A stretch of 64,000 bases of DNA from Tragulus kanchil (lineage: Eukaryota; Chordata; Mammalia; Artiodactyla; Tragulidae), in the NCBI GenBank assembly GCA_022376925.1, contig JAIOJX010000005.1, positions 156,937,501 to 157,001,500 on the forward strand. The letters run 5' to 3'. The notes below the pieces were generated by a model. That model was given only the letters and a program-made list of their open reading frames with translations. It did not search any database and was not told the origin of the DNA. Shown here piece after piece: positions 1 through 11,448 of this stretch (position 1 is its first letter; every line of letters starts with the position of its first letter). The position numbers and the translations under genes are program-made.

Positions 1-200
1 ACGTGCTGCAAGACTGAAGGCCACACTCTAGACCCCACGTTCTGCAACAAGAGAAGCCACCACAGTGAGGAGCCTGTGCACCACAACTAGAGGGGAGCCC
101 CACTCAGCTCAACGAGAGAAAGCCTGCCCACAGCAATGAAGACCCAGCGCAACCAAAAATAAAATGAAGAAAATTGTAAATGTTTTTTAAAAATTAAAGT
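1..200 (+). mobile_element. tRNA-derived ruminant SINE, 3' part
   Basis: This is the 3' portion of an ART2/Bov-tA/CHR-type SINE cut by the window edge. It shows the usual run of short phrases (acaagagaagccaccacag, then a caaccaaaaataaa tail) followed by an A/T-rich tail. Family assignment is by eye from the shared wording with other copies in this window. Confidence 0.8.
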
Positions 201-1471
201 GAGGACCATCTCCATTTAACTAGCCAGTGAAAGCCACAGACCTAGATTGTGCACACAGAACTAGATCTGGGGAGCGAGAGCTCATAGGCTTCAACTGTTT
301 TCAGCCTCTTCCGCCCCGTACTTCCCCATTCACTGTGTCAGGAAGAATTACCCATCCTCCCTCAGGAGGAGCAGGCCACGCTCACACTCCCCCAGACGAG
401 GCCCCCACGGTCACACCCAGCTGCCTCACCCCTCAGTCTCTTTGTCCGATGCAATTAACCCCCGCCCAAAAAAAACCCCAAGAATCTTCAGACATGCTTA
501 TTAAGAAAGCCAAACTTTCTTGCTTGCTTTCAGAAGCAAAGTCACTGCATGTCACATATTTGTTTTTATACTTTTCTGGGCCAAGTGAGTCTGAGTGGGG
601 CCCAAGATTCTGCATTCCTTAACACGCTCCTGGAGATGCCAGTGCTGCTGGTCTGGACTGCATGTGGCAAAGCAGGGAGCCGCACTAGGCACCTGGCTTT
701 TCCAGGTACCTTGTGTACCCCGGCAATTTAGAAGGGAGGAAAGTGAGGAAGGCCCAGAGAACAAGCATGTTTTACCCAAAGGCACACCATGGGCTGGGGA
801 CCATCCTGGCGAGAACTCAGGGCTCTTGTAAATTAGGCTAGAGAATGCCTTCTCCACCTCGAGTCATGGGAAGCTACAAGATGGGGCCACACGGTCAGGA
901 GGAACCATCAGGGAATACAATGAGTACCTGGGGGCAAAAAGCAAGGTGTGAATCACTGTGAGAATGAAACGGGGTGTCAGTGAAAACCGTAGGGTGGAGA
1001 ATGTGTGTGCCTCCTGGCTCGCGGAGGTGAAACTGGCGAAGGGCAAAGGAGGCATTTCCTACAGTGCCTCGGGAGTAGACACAGCCCTCTAGGAGTCAGG
1101 CTCGGAGAGGTGCACCGCCTCTCAACACCCGAGGAGGGGTGGCCTGCAGCCTCCTCCCCTCACTCTTCTATTCAAGAGGTCTTTGCCCCACACACAGCCT
1201 AACCAAGAATACCTGTCTCCATTCAGCTTTCCAGTAAGCACCCGCCGTGCGTTGAGGCAGCAAGAACAGAGTACGGATGAGGCAGCCTCGGCTTCAGCTG
1301 CGATCTGTGGGCTGTTGGGAGCAGACGGTGACCTGGATCCCAGTGGAGAGAATGTATTTCTTTAAGGGTGGTGCCCTGGAGGCTGCCGGCGGGGCTGGTG
1401 CCAGGCTTCCAGTGCCGTCCTGGCTGTGGGTGCTGAGGCCTGGAGCAGCCAGGCTGTGCCGGGGGCTAGGG
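201..1471. other. Upstream non-coding sequence, no gene seen
   Basis: Unique GC-moderate sequence with only short open frames on both strands. None has a recognisable domain or convincing splice context. KIF6 lies upstream of KCNK16 in known mammalian maps, but no KIF6 exon was recognised here. Confidence 0.6.
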
Positions 1472-1614
1472 GCGGTTGAGGGCTTTAGCTCACTCTTGCC
1501 GTGGTCTTACACGTAGGTGACTATCAGCTTTTGCGATCACGAGACTCAGTGCAGTGGCAAGGGAGCCCATGCTGGTAGAATGAGGGAGAAATGATGATCA
1601 GTTATTTTTAGCTG

Positions 1615-1698
1615 TTGGATTGACCAGAAAGTTCCTGTGGGTCTTTCTGTAACATCTTATGGGAAAAAAATCTGAATGAACTTCTTGGCCAACCCCAC
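1615..1698. mobile_element. Mariner-derived hairpin MITE, miR-2284/2285-like
   Basis: An imperfect palindrome of about 84 bp: the left arm starts tggattgaccagaaagttc and the right arm ends gaacttcttggccaacccc, around a centre near aacatcttatggg. This matches the ruminant mariner-type terminal-repeat element from which the miR-2284/2285 hairpins are thought to derive. Whether this copy is processed into a microRNA cannot be told from sequence. Confidence 0.7.
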
Positions 1699-2743
1699 AT
1701 TTATCTACCAGCTCCCCACCCCAGCCCCTAGTTGAGAAGCCCAGGAATGGCCAGGCTAGTAGCCATGCAGCAGGTCAGATCAAAGACAAGACAGTGGAGT
1801 TCAGGGCATCTGGATGGTGCACCCCAGTATCCCAGGCCAGACCCTCCACTCTCACTCTCCTGGGCGGGACGACCCATGGGCAGCGCCTGACCAGCTGGGT
1901 CTCCAGAGAGCCACCTCCACTGCCCCACCGCAGGGTCTAAGGACACGGCAGCACCCGGAGGACAGCAGACGGTGCCTAGGGGCTCTGCTGGTCGCTGAGA
2001 GGGGCAGTGTGGGTGCCTTGGGTCTCACCCTCACCCCACACCTCAGGGTTCGACAGAGTTTGGGCCAATTCTCCCCATTCCCACCGGGGAATGTCATCTC
2101 AGGAAGCCCTTTGAGCCCTCGAACCCCAGAGCCAGTGGAGGGTAGGCAGCCCCCTCGGGGCACTTGGGGGACTGCCACCTGCCTCAGGGCACTGGCAGCA
2201 AGGGGATAAGTCAGCTGTATTGGGGCAGGGAGTGGATGGAGGGGTTGGGCAGGGAGTCCCTGGAAATGCAGCCAACGAAATAAAAAAAGCACTTGTCCAC
2301 TACTCTACCATTTCTGGCCTATGAGTAGCCCTGGAGAGGGAGCAAAGAGAATATGGCCTGAGAGCTTCCCCACCCCACCCCTCTTTCAGGTCTGGATAAC
2401 AGGGCGGAGAAGCTAGATCATTACATTTTAAAGCTAGACAGGCCCAGCGAGCTCCTCTGACCACACCTCATTTGTAACATTAGAAAACTGAAGCGGGGCT
2501 TCCTGGTGGCTCAGTGGCGAAGAATCCACCTGCCGATGCAGGAGACACGGGTTCTATCCTGGTCGAGGAAGATCGCACGTGCTGCAGAGTAACTAAGCCT
2601 GCGGTTGAGGGCTTTAGCTCACTCTTGCCGTGGTCTTACACGTAGGTGACTATCAGCTTTTGCGATCACGAGACTCAGTGCAGTGGCAAGGGAGCCCATG
2701 CTGGTAGAATGAGGGAGAAATGATGATCAGTTATTTTTAGCTG

Positions 2744-2827
2744 TTGGATTGACCAGAAAGTTCCTGTGGGTCTTTCTGTAACATCTTATGGGAAAAAAAT
2801 CTGAATGAACTTCTTGGCCAACCCCAC
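2744..2827. mobile_element. Second copy of the mariner-type hairpin (within D1)
   Basis: Same sequence as the element at 1615-1698, shifted by 1129 bp as part of tandem duplication D1. It probably does not exist as a separate locus. Confidence 0.7.
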
Positions 2828-3627
2828 ATTTATCTACCAGCTCCCCACCCCAGCCCCTAGTTGAGAAGCCCAGGAATGGCCAGGCTAGTAGCCATGCAGC
2901 AGGTCAGATCAAAGACAAGACAGTGGAGTTCAGGGCATCTGGATGGTGCACCCCAGTATCCCAGGCCAGACCCTCCACTCTCACTCTCCTGGGCGGGACG
3001 ACCCATGGGCAGCGCCTGACCAGCTGGGTCTCCAGAGAGCCACCTCCACTGCCCCACCGCAGGGTCTAAGGACACGGCAGCACCCGGAGGACAGCAGACG
3101 GTGCCTAGGGGCTCTGCTGGTCGCTGAGAGGGGCAGTGTGGGTGCCTTGGGTCTCACCCTCACCCCACACCTCAGGGTTCGACAGAGTTTGGGCCAATTC
3201 TCCCCATTCCCACCGGGGAATGTCATCTCAGGAAGCCCTTTGAGCCCTCGAACCCCAGAGCCAGTGGAGGGTAGGCAGCCCCCTCGGGGCACTTGGGGGA
3301 CTGCCACCTGCCTCAGGGCACTGGCAGCAAGGGGATAAGTCAGCTGTATTGGGGCAGGGAGTGGATGGAGGGGTTGGGCAGGGAGTCCCTGGAAATGCAG
3401 CCAACGAAATAAAAAAAGCACTTGTCCACTACTCTACCATTTCTGGCCTATGAGTAGCCCTGGAGAGGGAGCAAAGAGAATATGGCCTGAGAGCTTCCCC
3501 ACCCCACCCCTCTTTCAGGTCTGGATAACAGGGCGGAGAAGCTAGATCATTACATTTTAAAGCTAGACAGGCCCAGCGAGCTCCTCTGACCACACCCTCA
3601 TTTGTAACATTAGAAAACTGAAGCGGG

Positions 3628-3945
3628 GGCTTCCCTGGTGGCTCAGTGGCGAAGAATCCACCTGCCGATGCAGGAGACACGGGTTCTATCCCTGGTCGAG
3701 GAAGATCGCACGTGCTGCAGAGTAACTAAGCCTGCGATCCACAGCCGGTGGGCCTGTGCTCTAGAGCACGGGAGCCGCAACTACTGAAGCCCGTGCTCTG
3801 CAGCAAGAGAAGCCCCCACAATAAGAAGCCTGAGCACCACAACCAGAGAGTAGCCCCCACTCACTGCACCTAGAGAGAACTACATAGCAACGAAGATCCA
3901 GCACACCCGAAAATGAACAAATAAAATCCTATTTTTTAAAAAAAG
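3628..3945 (+). mobile_element. tRNA-derived ruminant SINE, near full length
   Basis: Starts ggcttccctggtggctcag, has a pol III B-box-like segment (gggttctatccc), and ends with a tail of aataaaatcctattttttaa. The truncated version at 2493-2602 is the copy-1 counterpart in D1. Confidence 0.88.
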
Positions 3946-3947
3946 AG

Positions 3948-4218
3948 GGCTTCCCTGGTGGTCCAGTGGGTAAAGAGTCCGCCTTGCAGAGCAAAGGGTC
4001 ACCAGTTCGATCCCTGGCACAGGAAGATCCCATATGCTGCAGAGCAGCTGGACCAATTATGCACCAGCGCTCTGGAGTACATGCACCCAGAGCCGGTGCT
4101 CTGCAACGAGAGAGGCCACCGTTGATGGGACGTCCACACAGGCCAAAGAATTAAGATGGATGAAAATAAATAAATGAAAGACCAATAAACGAGGCCAAAA
4201 TTAAAAAAAAAAAAAAAA
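3948..4218 (+). mobile_element. tRNA-derived SINE, 'ggtccagtgggtaaag' subfamily
   Basis: Begins ggcttccctggtggtccag, carries ccagttcgatccctgg (B-box-like), and ends with accaataaacgaggcc and an A-tract. The same subfamily recurs at 4753, 53175 (minus), 56820 and 59250. It is inserted directly behind the preceding SINE. Confidence 0.86.
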
Positions 4219-4371
4219 GACAACTGAAAAGAAGAGGAGGACCTGGTTGGTAATCTACAGTCAGTTAGTGGTAGAGGTTCCCGGTTCCCTTCTTGGGGGC
4301 CTTTCCCTGATCACCCACCACTCTGTTCTCTTTTCATCATCACTGCCTGACAGATCTTAATTTGTGTGCCT

Positions 4372-4500
4372 CCTTTTTTTTCTTTTTTTGGGCATGGTGC
4401 ACATCTTGTGGGATCTTAGTTCCCCAACCAGGGACTGAACCCAGTCCTCGGCAGTGAGAGCGTGCAGTCCTAACCACTGGCCTTCCAGAGAATCCCCTAT
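4372..4500 (-). mobile_element. Short tRNA-derived SINE, antisense
   Basis: Plus-strand reading starts with T-runs, then tgggatcttagttccc, ccagggactgaaccc and taaccactggccttcc, which is the reverse complement of the ruminant SINE head. Confidence 0.82.
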
Positions 4501-4752
4501 TGGCTTATTTTTTAATGACCTGCAAACCCCACCACCACCAGCCCCTTGATAGCAGAGACCCGCCTGTCTGTCCGTCCGTCACTGTCCCCAGCGTCCCGGT
4601 GGGCGGCTCTTGCATCCAGCTCTCTGGGTTGATGAAACTGGGAACCTCCCCAGCTTCAGTCAGAGCCCTGCTCTCAACTGTCCTACACATTAGGGCCCAG
4701 GGAGAGGTCCCTCATGAGAAAGGAATCCTGCTGCCCCAGTAAACAATGGAGG

Positions 4753-5030
4753 GGCTTCCCTGGTGGTCCAGTGGGTAGAGAGCCCGCTTTGCAGTGCAAG
4801 GGACACCAGTTCGATCCCTGGCCTGGGAAGATCCCACGTGCCACGGAGCGGCTGGACCAGTGTATCCAGTTACGAGCTCTGTAACATAATTATGACCAGT
4901 GTGTTCAATTATGGAGCTCTGCGACGAGAGAGGCCACTGTGATGGGAGGCCCACATATGCCAAAGAAAAAAGATGGATGAAAATACATTTAAAAAAAAAA
5001 AAAGAGGCCAAAACTTAAAATAAAAACAAA
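4753..5030 (+). mobile_element. tRNA-derived SINE, 'ggtccagtgggtag' subfamily
   Basis: Starts ggcttccctggtggtccag with B-box-like ccagttcgatccctgg, and ends with gaaaatac followed by an A-rich tail. A short internal duplication (tgtatccagtta / tgtgttcaatta) is visible near 4860-4915. Confidence 0.85.
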
Positions 5031-6112
5031 AACAATGAAAATTTCTGAACGAGATCAGTAACAGGTGTGCTTGATTGTTCGTCTTCAGTCCTCCCCTCGA
5101 ATCACCCCCTCGCCTCTCCGCTCCCTCTGCTGGACGTGCAGCCTGGTAAGACCTCCCCTGACTCTGGCCAGGAGGAGAGTCACACTCACATCCCCTGCCT
5201 CCACGCCCTTCCCCGTGGGGAAACCACTAGAAGCCCGGACAACCACACACAGGACTTGGGGCTCTGGCCCCGTGTGCCACCTTCCTGGTGGGCTCTATTA
5301 GCACGGCAAGGTCTGGAACCAGGGCTCCTGACCTGCTCTTTCCCCTGCAGGGAACGTCCCTGGGCCAGGTGGGCCTCAGCCCCTCCCCTTAGCTCTGGTC
5401 CAGAAGGTTTCTTTTTCATCTGTGCAGATACGTGCCGATTAAGTGACCGTGGGAGCGAACACTGATGTTGGACAGCGGGCGGGTGGACAGGCTGGCCTGT
5501 CCTCTGCTCCAGGCTCATTCAGGTGGAAAGAGGCCCCGGGTCCAGCTGTTCTGTTTGCTCTGCATCCTCTGCCCACACTGTGCATGACATTGATCTGGAA
5601 GTGGGAGGGGGGTATTGTTTTTCTTCTTTTGCCTCAAATCTCCTTATTAGTTCAGCCTCAGAAGGTCCCTTATCACTGCCGGATGTCAGGCCACACTCTG
5701 CCAGCAGGCCTGGCCACGTTAGACTCTCCATTAATTGATTTTATCCCCACCCCCTCTTGGGAAGCCCACATTGGCGCTGCCCATTAGTGGCAATAATTCC
5801 CCGAAAGGGATAATAAATCATGCCCTGAATCCGGCCACTGATTACAGCAGAGTGGCGTCCACGTGGGAGGTGTCAGGTAGGGGGATGCCATGTCTGGTGG
5901 GCAGGGGAGATCCCTGCAGGCCGGAGGGTGCCCTCCTAAACCAAATCGGGCCAGGCCACAGCCAGGCAGGGAGATGGCAAAGGCAGGTGCCGGCACACAG
6001 AAGGCACCCAGATGGCATACTGAATAAGTGAAGGGAGGGAGGGGCAGGGGGCTTGCCCTGGGGTGTGCAGTGCTTGGAGGACCTCTTGAGCTGACTCCCC
6101 CACCCAGTCCAC
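5031..6112. other. Unique non-coding flank upstream of KCNK16
   Basis: No gene, RNA gene or recognised transposon was identified. The open frames are short, overlap on both strands and lack domain content. A homeodomain-motif-rich patch inside it is listed separately. Confidence 0.5.
5640..5840. promoter_or_regulatory. Candidate homeodomain-motif cluster
   Basis: An AT-rich patch in a GC-rich surround with several TAAT/ATTA cores: ccattaattgattttat near 5730, cccattagtggcaataatt near 5780, and gggataataaatcatg near 5808. Such cores bind homeodomain proteins, which drive islet genes. Linking this to KCNK16, a pancreatic islet channel about 7.7 kb downstream in this assembly, is inference only. 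Confidence 0.25.
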
Positions 6113-8363
6113 CATGATGGCTCCATTCTTTAGCTCTGTGGTCCCCTTAAGCCAGAAGAGCTCCTGAGAAAGATTCTCCTAAACTCCAGTCAGGTAATGT
6201 CTTGCAGAGGAAGCAGCAACAGAGAGAGGTAGCGGAGACCCTAGACAGGGGTCCCCAAAGGAGTCAGGGTTTTGGCCCACAGTGACCTTGGCATCCTTCC
6301 TGCCCAGGCCCTGAGGGAGCCCCCCAACCTGTCACAGACAGCCCTCCCCACCGCGCTCGCCCATCTCTCCCTTCCTTTCCTCCTAATTGGGAACAACTAC
6401 CCCTGCCTGCAAACCATGCCCAGACCCAGCAAGAATATTTAAGCTGAAGAGGTTGCTAAGACACACCTGAGTCCCCAGACATCAGCAGAGGAGCTTTCCA
6501 AATGGCAAAGAGAGATCTCTTCACATAGGGAGCTTTCCCAGGGCAATAAAATGAGATTCGATTATCCCATAGCCCAGCAGGTGTAAGTACAGCCCTGGCT
6601 GAGATCCAGGATACAGCGAGTCTGCACTGACCAGGTGATGGCCTTGCCCTGTCTCTCCAAAATACAAGGGGCGAGATGATGTATGGCCCAGACGCGTTCT
6701 TCTGGCCCAAGAGAAGCCAGCCTCCCAGCATGGTTCTGCCTGGGAAAGCTCTGGGTGTGAGAAGGGCCTTCCAGGAGATGGCTATGGACCTCCAGGTGGC
6801 CTCAGGGACCCAGAACCAGCAAGCAGGACTTCAGAGAAGAGCCCCACCTAAACCACAGGGGGATGAGGTGCTGCGGGAACACCTGGTGCAGTCTTGAGCA
6901 CCTAGGATGTCAGGATGTTCCTGACATGTAGGCCCCCACGTCCTCACCTGCAGCTCCGCCCCACCGCGTGTGTGTTTTGTGTTGACCTTAGAGCAGGTGA
7001 GGGCCCTGTGTCCTCATGACCACTCCCCTGACCATTCATATGCTTGAAATATATTGTCTCCTTGCCTTCCTTTCCTGGGATTTCTCCCCCTCCACCACTA
7101 CCACATTTACCCAAACCATAGTTGCTTGCCCAAGGCATAACGCCCATGTCTGCCTCTGCACTGTCCCTTCCAAGGGACACCTCTGTGTGTGATGCCACCA
7201 CCCCTGGCCGGGGCGCATCAGCTGAGGGTGCCGCATGAGCCATGATGGCTCCATTCTTTAGCTCTGTGGTCCCCTTAAGCCAGAAGAGCTCCTGAGAAAG
7301 ATTCTCCTAAACTCCAGTCAGGTAATGTCTTGCAGAGGAAGCAGCAACAGAGAGGTAGCGGAGACCCTAGACAGGGGTCCCCAAAGGAGTCAGGGTTTTG
7401 GCCCACAGTGACCTTGGCATCCTTCCTGCCCAGGCCCTGAGGGAGCCCCCCAACCTGTCACAGACAGCCCTCCCACCGCCGCCCATCTCTCCCTTCCTTT
7501 CCTCCTAATTGGGAACAACTACCCCTGCCTGCAAACCATGCCCAGACCCAGCAAGAATATTTAAGCTGAAGAGGTTGCTAAGACACACCTGAGTCCCCAG
7601 ACATCAGCAGAGGAGCTTTCCAAATGGCAAAGAGAGATCTCTTCACATAGGGAGCTTTCCCAGGGCAATAAAATGAGATTCGATTATCCCATAGCCCAGC
7701 AGGTGTAAGTACAGCCCTGGCTGAGATCCAGGATACAGCGAGTCTGCACTGACCAGGTGATGGCCTTGCCCTGTCTCTCCAAAATACAAGGGGCGAGATG
7801 ATGTATGGCCCAGACGCGTTCTTCTGGCCCAAGAGAAGCCAGCCTCCCAGCATGGTTCTGCCTGGGAAAGCTCTGGGTGTGAGAAGGGCCTTCCAGGAGA
7901 TGGCTATGGACCTCCAGGTGGCCTCAGGGACCCAGAACCAGCAAGCAGGACTTCAGAGAAGAGCCCCACCTAAACCACAGGGGGATGAGGTGCTGCGGGA
8001 ACACCTGGTGCAGTCTTGAGCACCTAGGATGTCAGGATGTTCCTGACATGTAGGCCCCCATGTCCTCACCTGCAGCTCCGCCCCACCGCGTGTGTGTTTT
8101 GTGTTGACCTTAGAGCAGGTGAGGGCCCTGTGTCCTCATGACCACTCCCCTGACCATTCATATGCTTGAAATATATTGTCTCCTTGCCTTCCTTTCCTGG
8201 GATTTCTCCCCCTCCACCACTACCACATTTACCCAAACCATAGTTGCTTGCCCAAGGCATAACGCCCATGTCTGCCTCTGCACTGTCCCTTCCAAGGGAC
8301 ACCTCTGTGTGTGATGCCACCACCCCTGGCCGGGGCGCATCAGCTGAGGGTGCCGCATGAGCC
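6113..8363 (+). repeat. Tandem ~1.12-kb duplication D2 (probable assembly artefact)
   Basis: Copy 1 is 6113-7241 and copy 2 is 7242-8363. The offset falls from 1128 at the start to 1122 at the end because copy 2 has small deletions within about 250 bp of the junction (acagagagagg to acagagagg, ccaccgcgctcgcccatc to caccgccgcccatc). The content is non-coding. Confidence 0.93.
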
Positions 8364-8454
8364 AAGGACGGCCAGACACATCTGCTGCAGCCCATGTGAA
8401 AAGGGGTTCTTGGACTCCCCAGCCTCTGAGAGGATTTGAGCCAAGAAACACCAA

Positions 8455-8685
8455 AAGAGGCGCCTATCAATGCAGGGGACATGGGTTCAATCCCTGGTCC
8501 AGGAAGATCCACATGGCGCAGAGCAGCTAAGCTGGAGCTCCACGGCTCTGGAGCCCGTGAACCACAACAACTGAAGCCTGGGCACCTGGAGCCTGTGCTC
8601 CTCAACAAGAGACGCCACCACAGTGAGAGGCCCACACACCACACCAAAGACCCAGGGCAACTAATAAATACACCAGTTTTAAAAT
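8455..8685 (+). mobile_element. tRNA-derived ruminant SINE, 5'-truncated
   Basis: Reads atgcaggggacatgggttc, ccctggtccaggaagatcc and caacaagagacgccaccac, and ends with an aataaatac tail. The head is degenerate. Confidence 0.8.
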
Positions 8686-9375
8686 TACCAGACGAAGAAG
8701 CAAGAGACCATGGGAGCTGATGCTGCCAGGATGCTGGGGGTATGCCTGGAGCAGGGCTCCGAGACAGAGAGGGTGTGGCAGGGCAGAAGGAGAGCTTGTG
8801 CCCTGGGGGTGAGACGAGGGGGCACACTGAGCGGGAGGGCAGGGCACCTTGACGGGAGAGTCGGGAGTGAGGGCCTGGCCCGGATGCTCCAGAACCCTGC
8901 CACGAATTACTTCAATTACTCAAGATAACTGGAATGTGTGCCTATTCCTTCGTGCTCCGACAAGTCTGGAAAAATTGAAAGAAAACTTACCTTACCATTG
9001 AGAAGTCACAATCCCTAACAGTGGCTTAAACACATCAGGCTTGTGTTTCTGTTTAAATCGAGAGATCTGCCTGTACTGGAATCCGCTGAGCATCTCTCCA
9101 ATGCTCTTGACCTTTCCCTCAAGGACACGGGGTGGCTGAGTGAGTTCCAGCATCCGTGCCTTCAGGGCAGACGAGTGGAGGCGGGCAGCTGCAGCCAAAC
9201 CCTGGGTCTGGATGGAACACCTTCGCCCCACACCTCCGCAGCCGCCTCTGCCCACATCTGACTGGCCAGACGGGGACACAGGGAGCCTGAGCTGCAAGGG
9301 AGCTTGAAAAGTGGGTGCAAAGGATGGACAACCCCCTGATTCCCTCCCAGTTTCTGGGCCCCTCTCCTCTGCTTG
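8686..9375. other. Unique non-coding sequence
   Basis: No supported gene. A minus-strand open frame of 101 codons (8992-9297) ends close to a GTAAGT-like motif on the minus strand but has no recognised domain, so it is not called. Confidence 0.45.
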
Positions 9376-9729
9376 TGTAAAAGGGAATGCATAATGGTTT
9401 ACTAATGGTTACTGGTTAGTGATTCATCTGTTAGCACTGATTGTTTTCTGTTAATCTTTATTGATTGTAACTGACTGCAATTTATGAAGAAGCCCCTAGA
9501 CTATTATGTTGATTATAAAAGGGAATGTGCAGGTGTGTCCAATTTCAATCAAAGGGGAGGGTCTTGCGCCATTGATTCGACCAGCCTTTAAAAACTGCCC
9601 TTTACCTCCAGTCAGGGCCCTTGCAGGAAACCTAGTTCCTTGTGGGTGGTCGCTGGCGCCAGCCTAATAAACCTCATTTCCATCTACCACGAGCAGAGTT
9701 GGGTGCTTCACTGAGCGCGTCTCACAACA
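9376..9729 (+). mobile_element. Solo LTR of an endogenous gamma-type retrovirus
   Basis: A 354-bp element with TG...CA ends (tgtaaaaggg to ctcacaaca) flanked by a 4-bp target-site duplication, cttg, at 9372-9375 and 9730-9733. It has a TATA box (tataaaa, 9514-9520) and a polyadenylation signal (aataaa, 9666-9671) in + orientation. There is no primer-binding site or coding sequence beside it, so it is a solo LTR. A 4-bp duplication suits gammaretrovirus-like elements. Confidence 0.8.
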
Positions 9730-10342
9730 CTTGAATGCGTGTTTGCTTCCATTGACTTGGCTGCTCCCGGGGCTTCTGGATGGCTTGTCCACAGGCTCCT
9801 GGAGACATTCTGCCTGCAGGTGCAGAGCTAGAGACGCCAGCATGACGCCTCTGCTGGGAATATGATAGCCTGGCCTCCCTGCTTCCATTTCACTCCCCAG
9901 GGCTCCCCAGGAACCAGGAGGGGGCCAGGACGACGGTGTTCTTCTTGACCGCTATGGGTCTTCACTTACTCCACTGCCCTTACACAAAGCCCCCTCGCAG
10001 GACTGTTCCTGAGACAGCAAGGAACAGGATTAGCATGATGGGTGAGACCAGCCACGCTCCACTGGCTGGAGCTGGCCTGTACAAACCTGGGGTTCTGCTC
10101 ACCAAGGAGGAGGGAAAAGCTACCAGCGTAACTCATGGTGTCCGAGGGCACAGCTCAGCTCAGCACAGGCACCACCAGAGGGCACAGGCAGATTCCTGGC
10201 AACCCTCACATGCTGCCAGTGGGGATGTAAAACGGTGCAACCAATTTGGAAAACAATCTGGTGGTCCCCCCAAAAATTCAACAGAGTGACCATGTGACTC
10301 AACAATTCCTCTCCTAAGTCCACTACGGGGGAGAAATGAAAA

Positions 10343-10790
10343 TGTCGCAGTCCGTGCACGGGTTGGAAAAGAATTTCCAGACACGTAGAGGGAGAAGAAA
10401 GTAATGTTTATTAGAGTCGGAGAAGGGAGAGTCGCGGCCAGAACAGCGGGTCAGCTTAAGGGAGAAAGTGGGAGACACCGTGAGAACAGCGGGCCTCACA
10501 GCGGGCCAGCTCCAGGGAGAGCTGACCAAGCAGGGGTCTTTGATTCCTTTTATAGCTAGAGTCTAAGGAGTGGCATGGGGGTCTTAAGGGTCATTGCTGA
10601 CTGGACAGTGTACTGGGTGGGGTAGAGTGATGACTACAGCCTGAGGGGAAGACAGTGTGGTCCAAGGAGTGGCATGGGGTCTACTATAGCCTGGGGGAAG
10701 GGAAGGACCATAAGGGTCTGGTTGTCTCTTTGTGCATTCCAAGACCCTCCTTTTTTGTCCGTGTTGTTCTTTCATCCTTGATGCACCACA
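10343..10790 (-). mobile_element. LTR inserted in L1, copy 1
   Basis: A 448-bp LTR in minus orientation. Plus-strand ends are tgtcgcag and gcaccaca, flanked by the 5-bp duplication gaaaa (10338-10342 and 10791-10795). On the minus strand it has a TATA box (ctataaaa, around 10548-10553) and an AATAAA signal (10407-10412). It is a solo LTR and younger than the L1 it interrupts. Confidence 0.82.
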
Positions 10791-11448
10791 GAAAACATAC
10801 AATTCCACCAAAAAGACTTGTACATCAACACTCAAGGTGGTATTACTCATAATAGCCAAATACGTATCAATGGATAAATGGATATATAAAACATGTATAA
10901 AGTGTTGCTATATCTATGCAATGAAATATTATTTAGCTATAAAGAATGGAGAACTGATACGTGCTACACTGTGGATGACCCTTGACAACATTATGCTAAT
11001 TGAAGAAACCAGACACAGAAGTCCACAGACTGCATGACTGCCCCTTCTTCTTGACCGCTATGGGTCTTCACTTACTCCACTGCCCTTACACAAAGCCCCC
11101 TCGCAGGACTGTTCCTGAGACAGCAAGGAACAGGATTAGCATGATGGGTGAGACCAGCCACGCTCCACTGGCTGGAGCTGGCCTGTACAAACCTGGGGTT
11201 CTGCTCACCAAGGAGGAGGGAAAAGCTACCAGCGTAACTCATGGTGTCCGAGGGCACAGCTCAGCTCAGCACAGGCACCACCAGAGGGCACAGGCAGATT
11301 CCTGGCAACCCTCACATGCTGCCAGTGGGGATGTAAAACGGTGCAACCAATTTGGAAAACAATCTGGTGGTCCCCCCAAAAATTCAACAGAGTGACCATG
11401 TGACTCAACAATTCCTCTCCTAAGTCCACTACGGGGGAGAAATGAAAA

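Larger units (their letters stand above)
1472..3735 (+). repeat. Tandem ~1.13-kb duplication D1 (probable assembly artefact)
   Basis: Copy 1 runs about 1472-2602 and copy 2 about 2603-3735 (offset 1129). The last 150 bp of copy 1, next to the junction, has shortened homopolymers relative to copy 2 (cacacctc versus cacaccctc, gcggggcttcctgg versus gcgggggcttccctgg, tatcctgg versus tatccctgg). Copy 1 stops partway through a SINE that copy 2 carries intact. This pattern points to a false join rather than a biological duplication. Confidence 0.93.

Noticed and set aside
8066..8827. 253-codon minus-strand open frame
   Set aside because: It runs through a SINE and the end of duplication D2; no protein family recognised.
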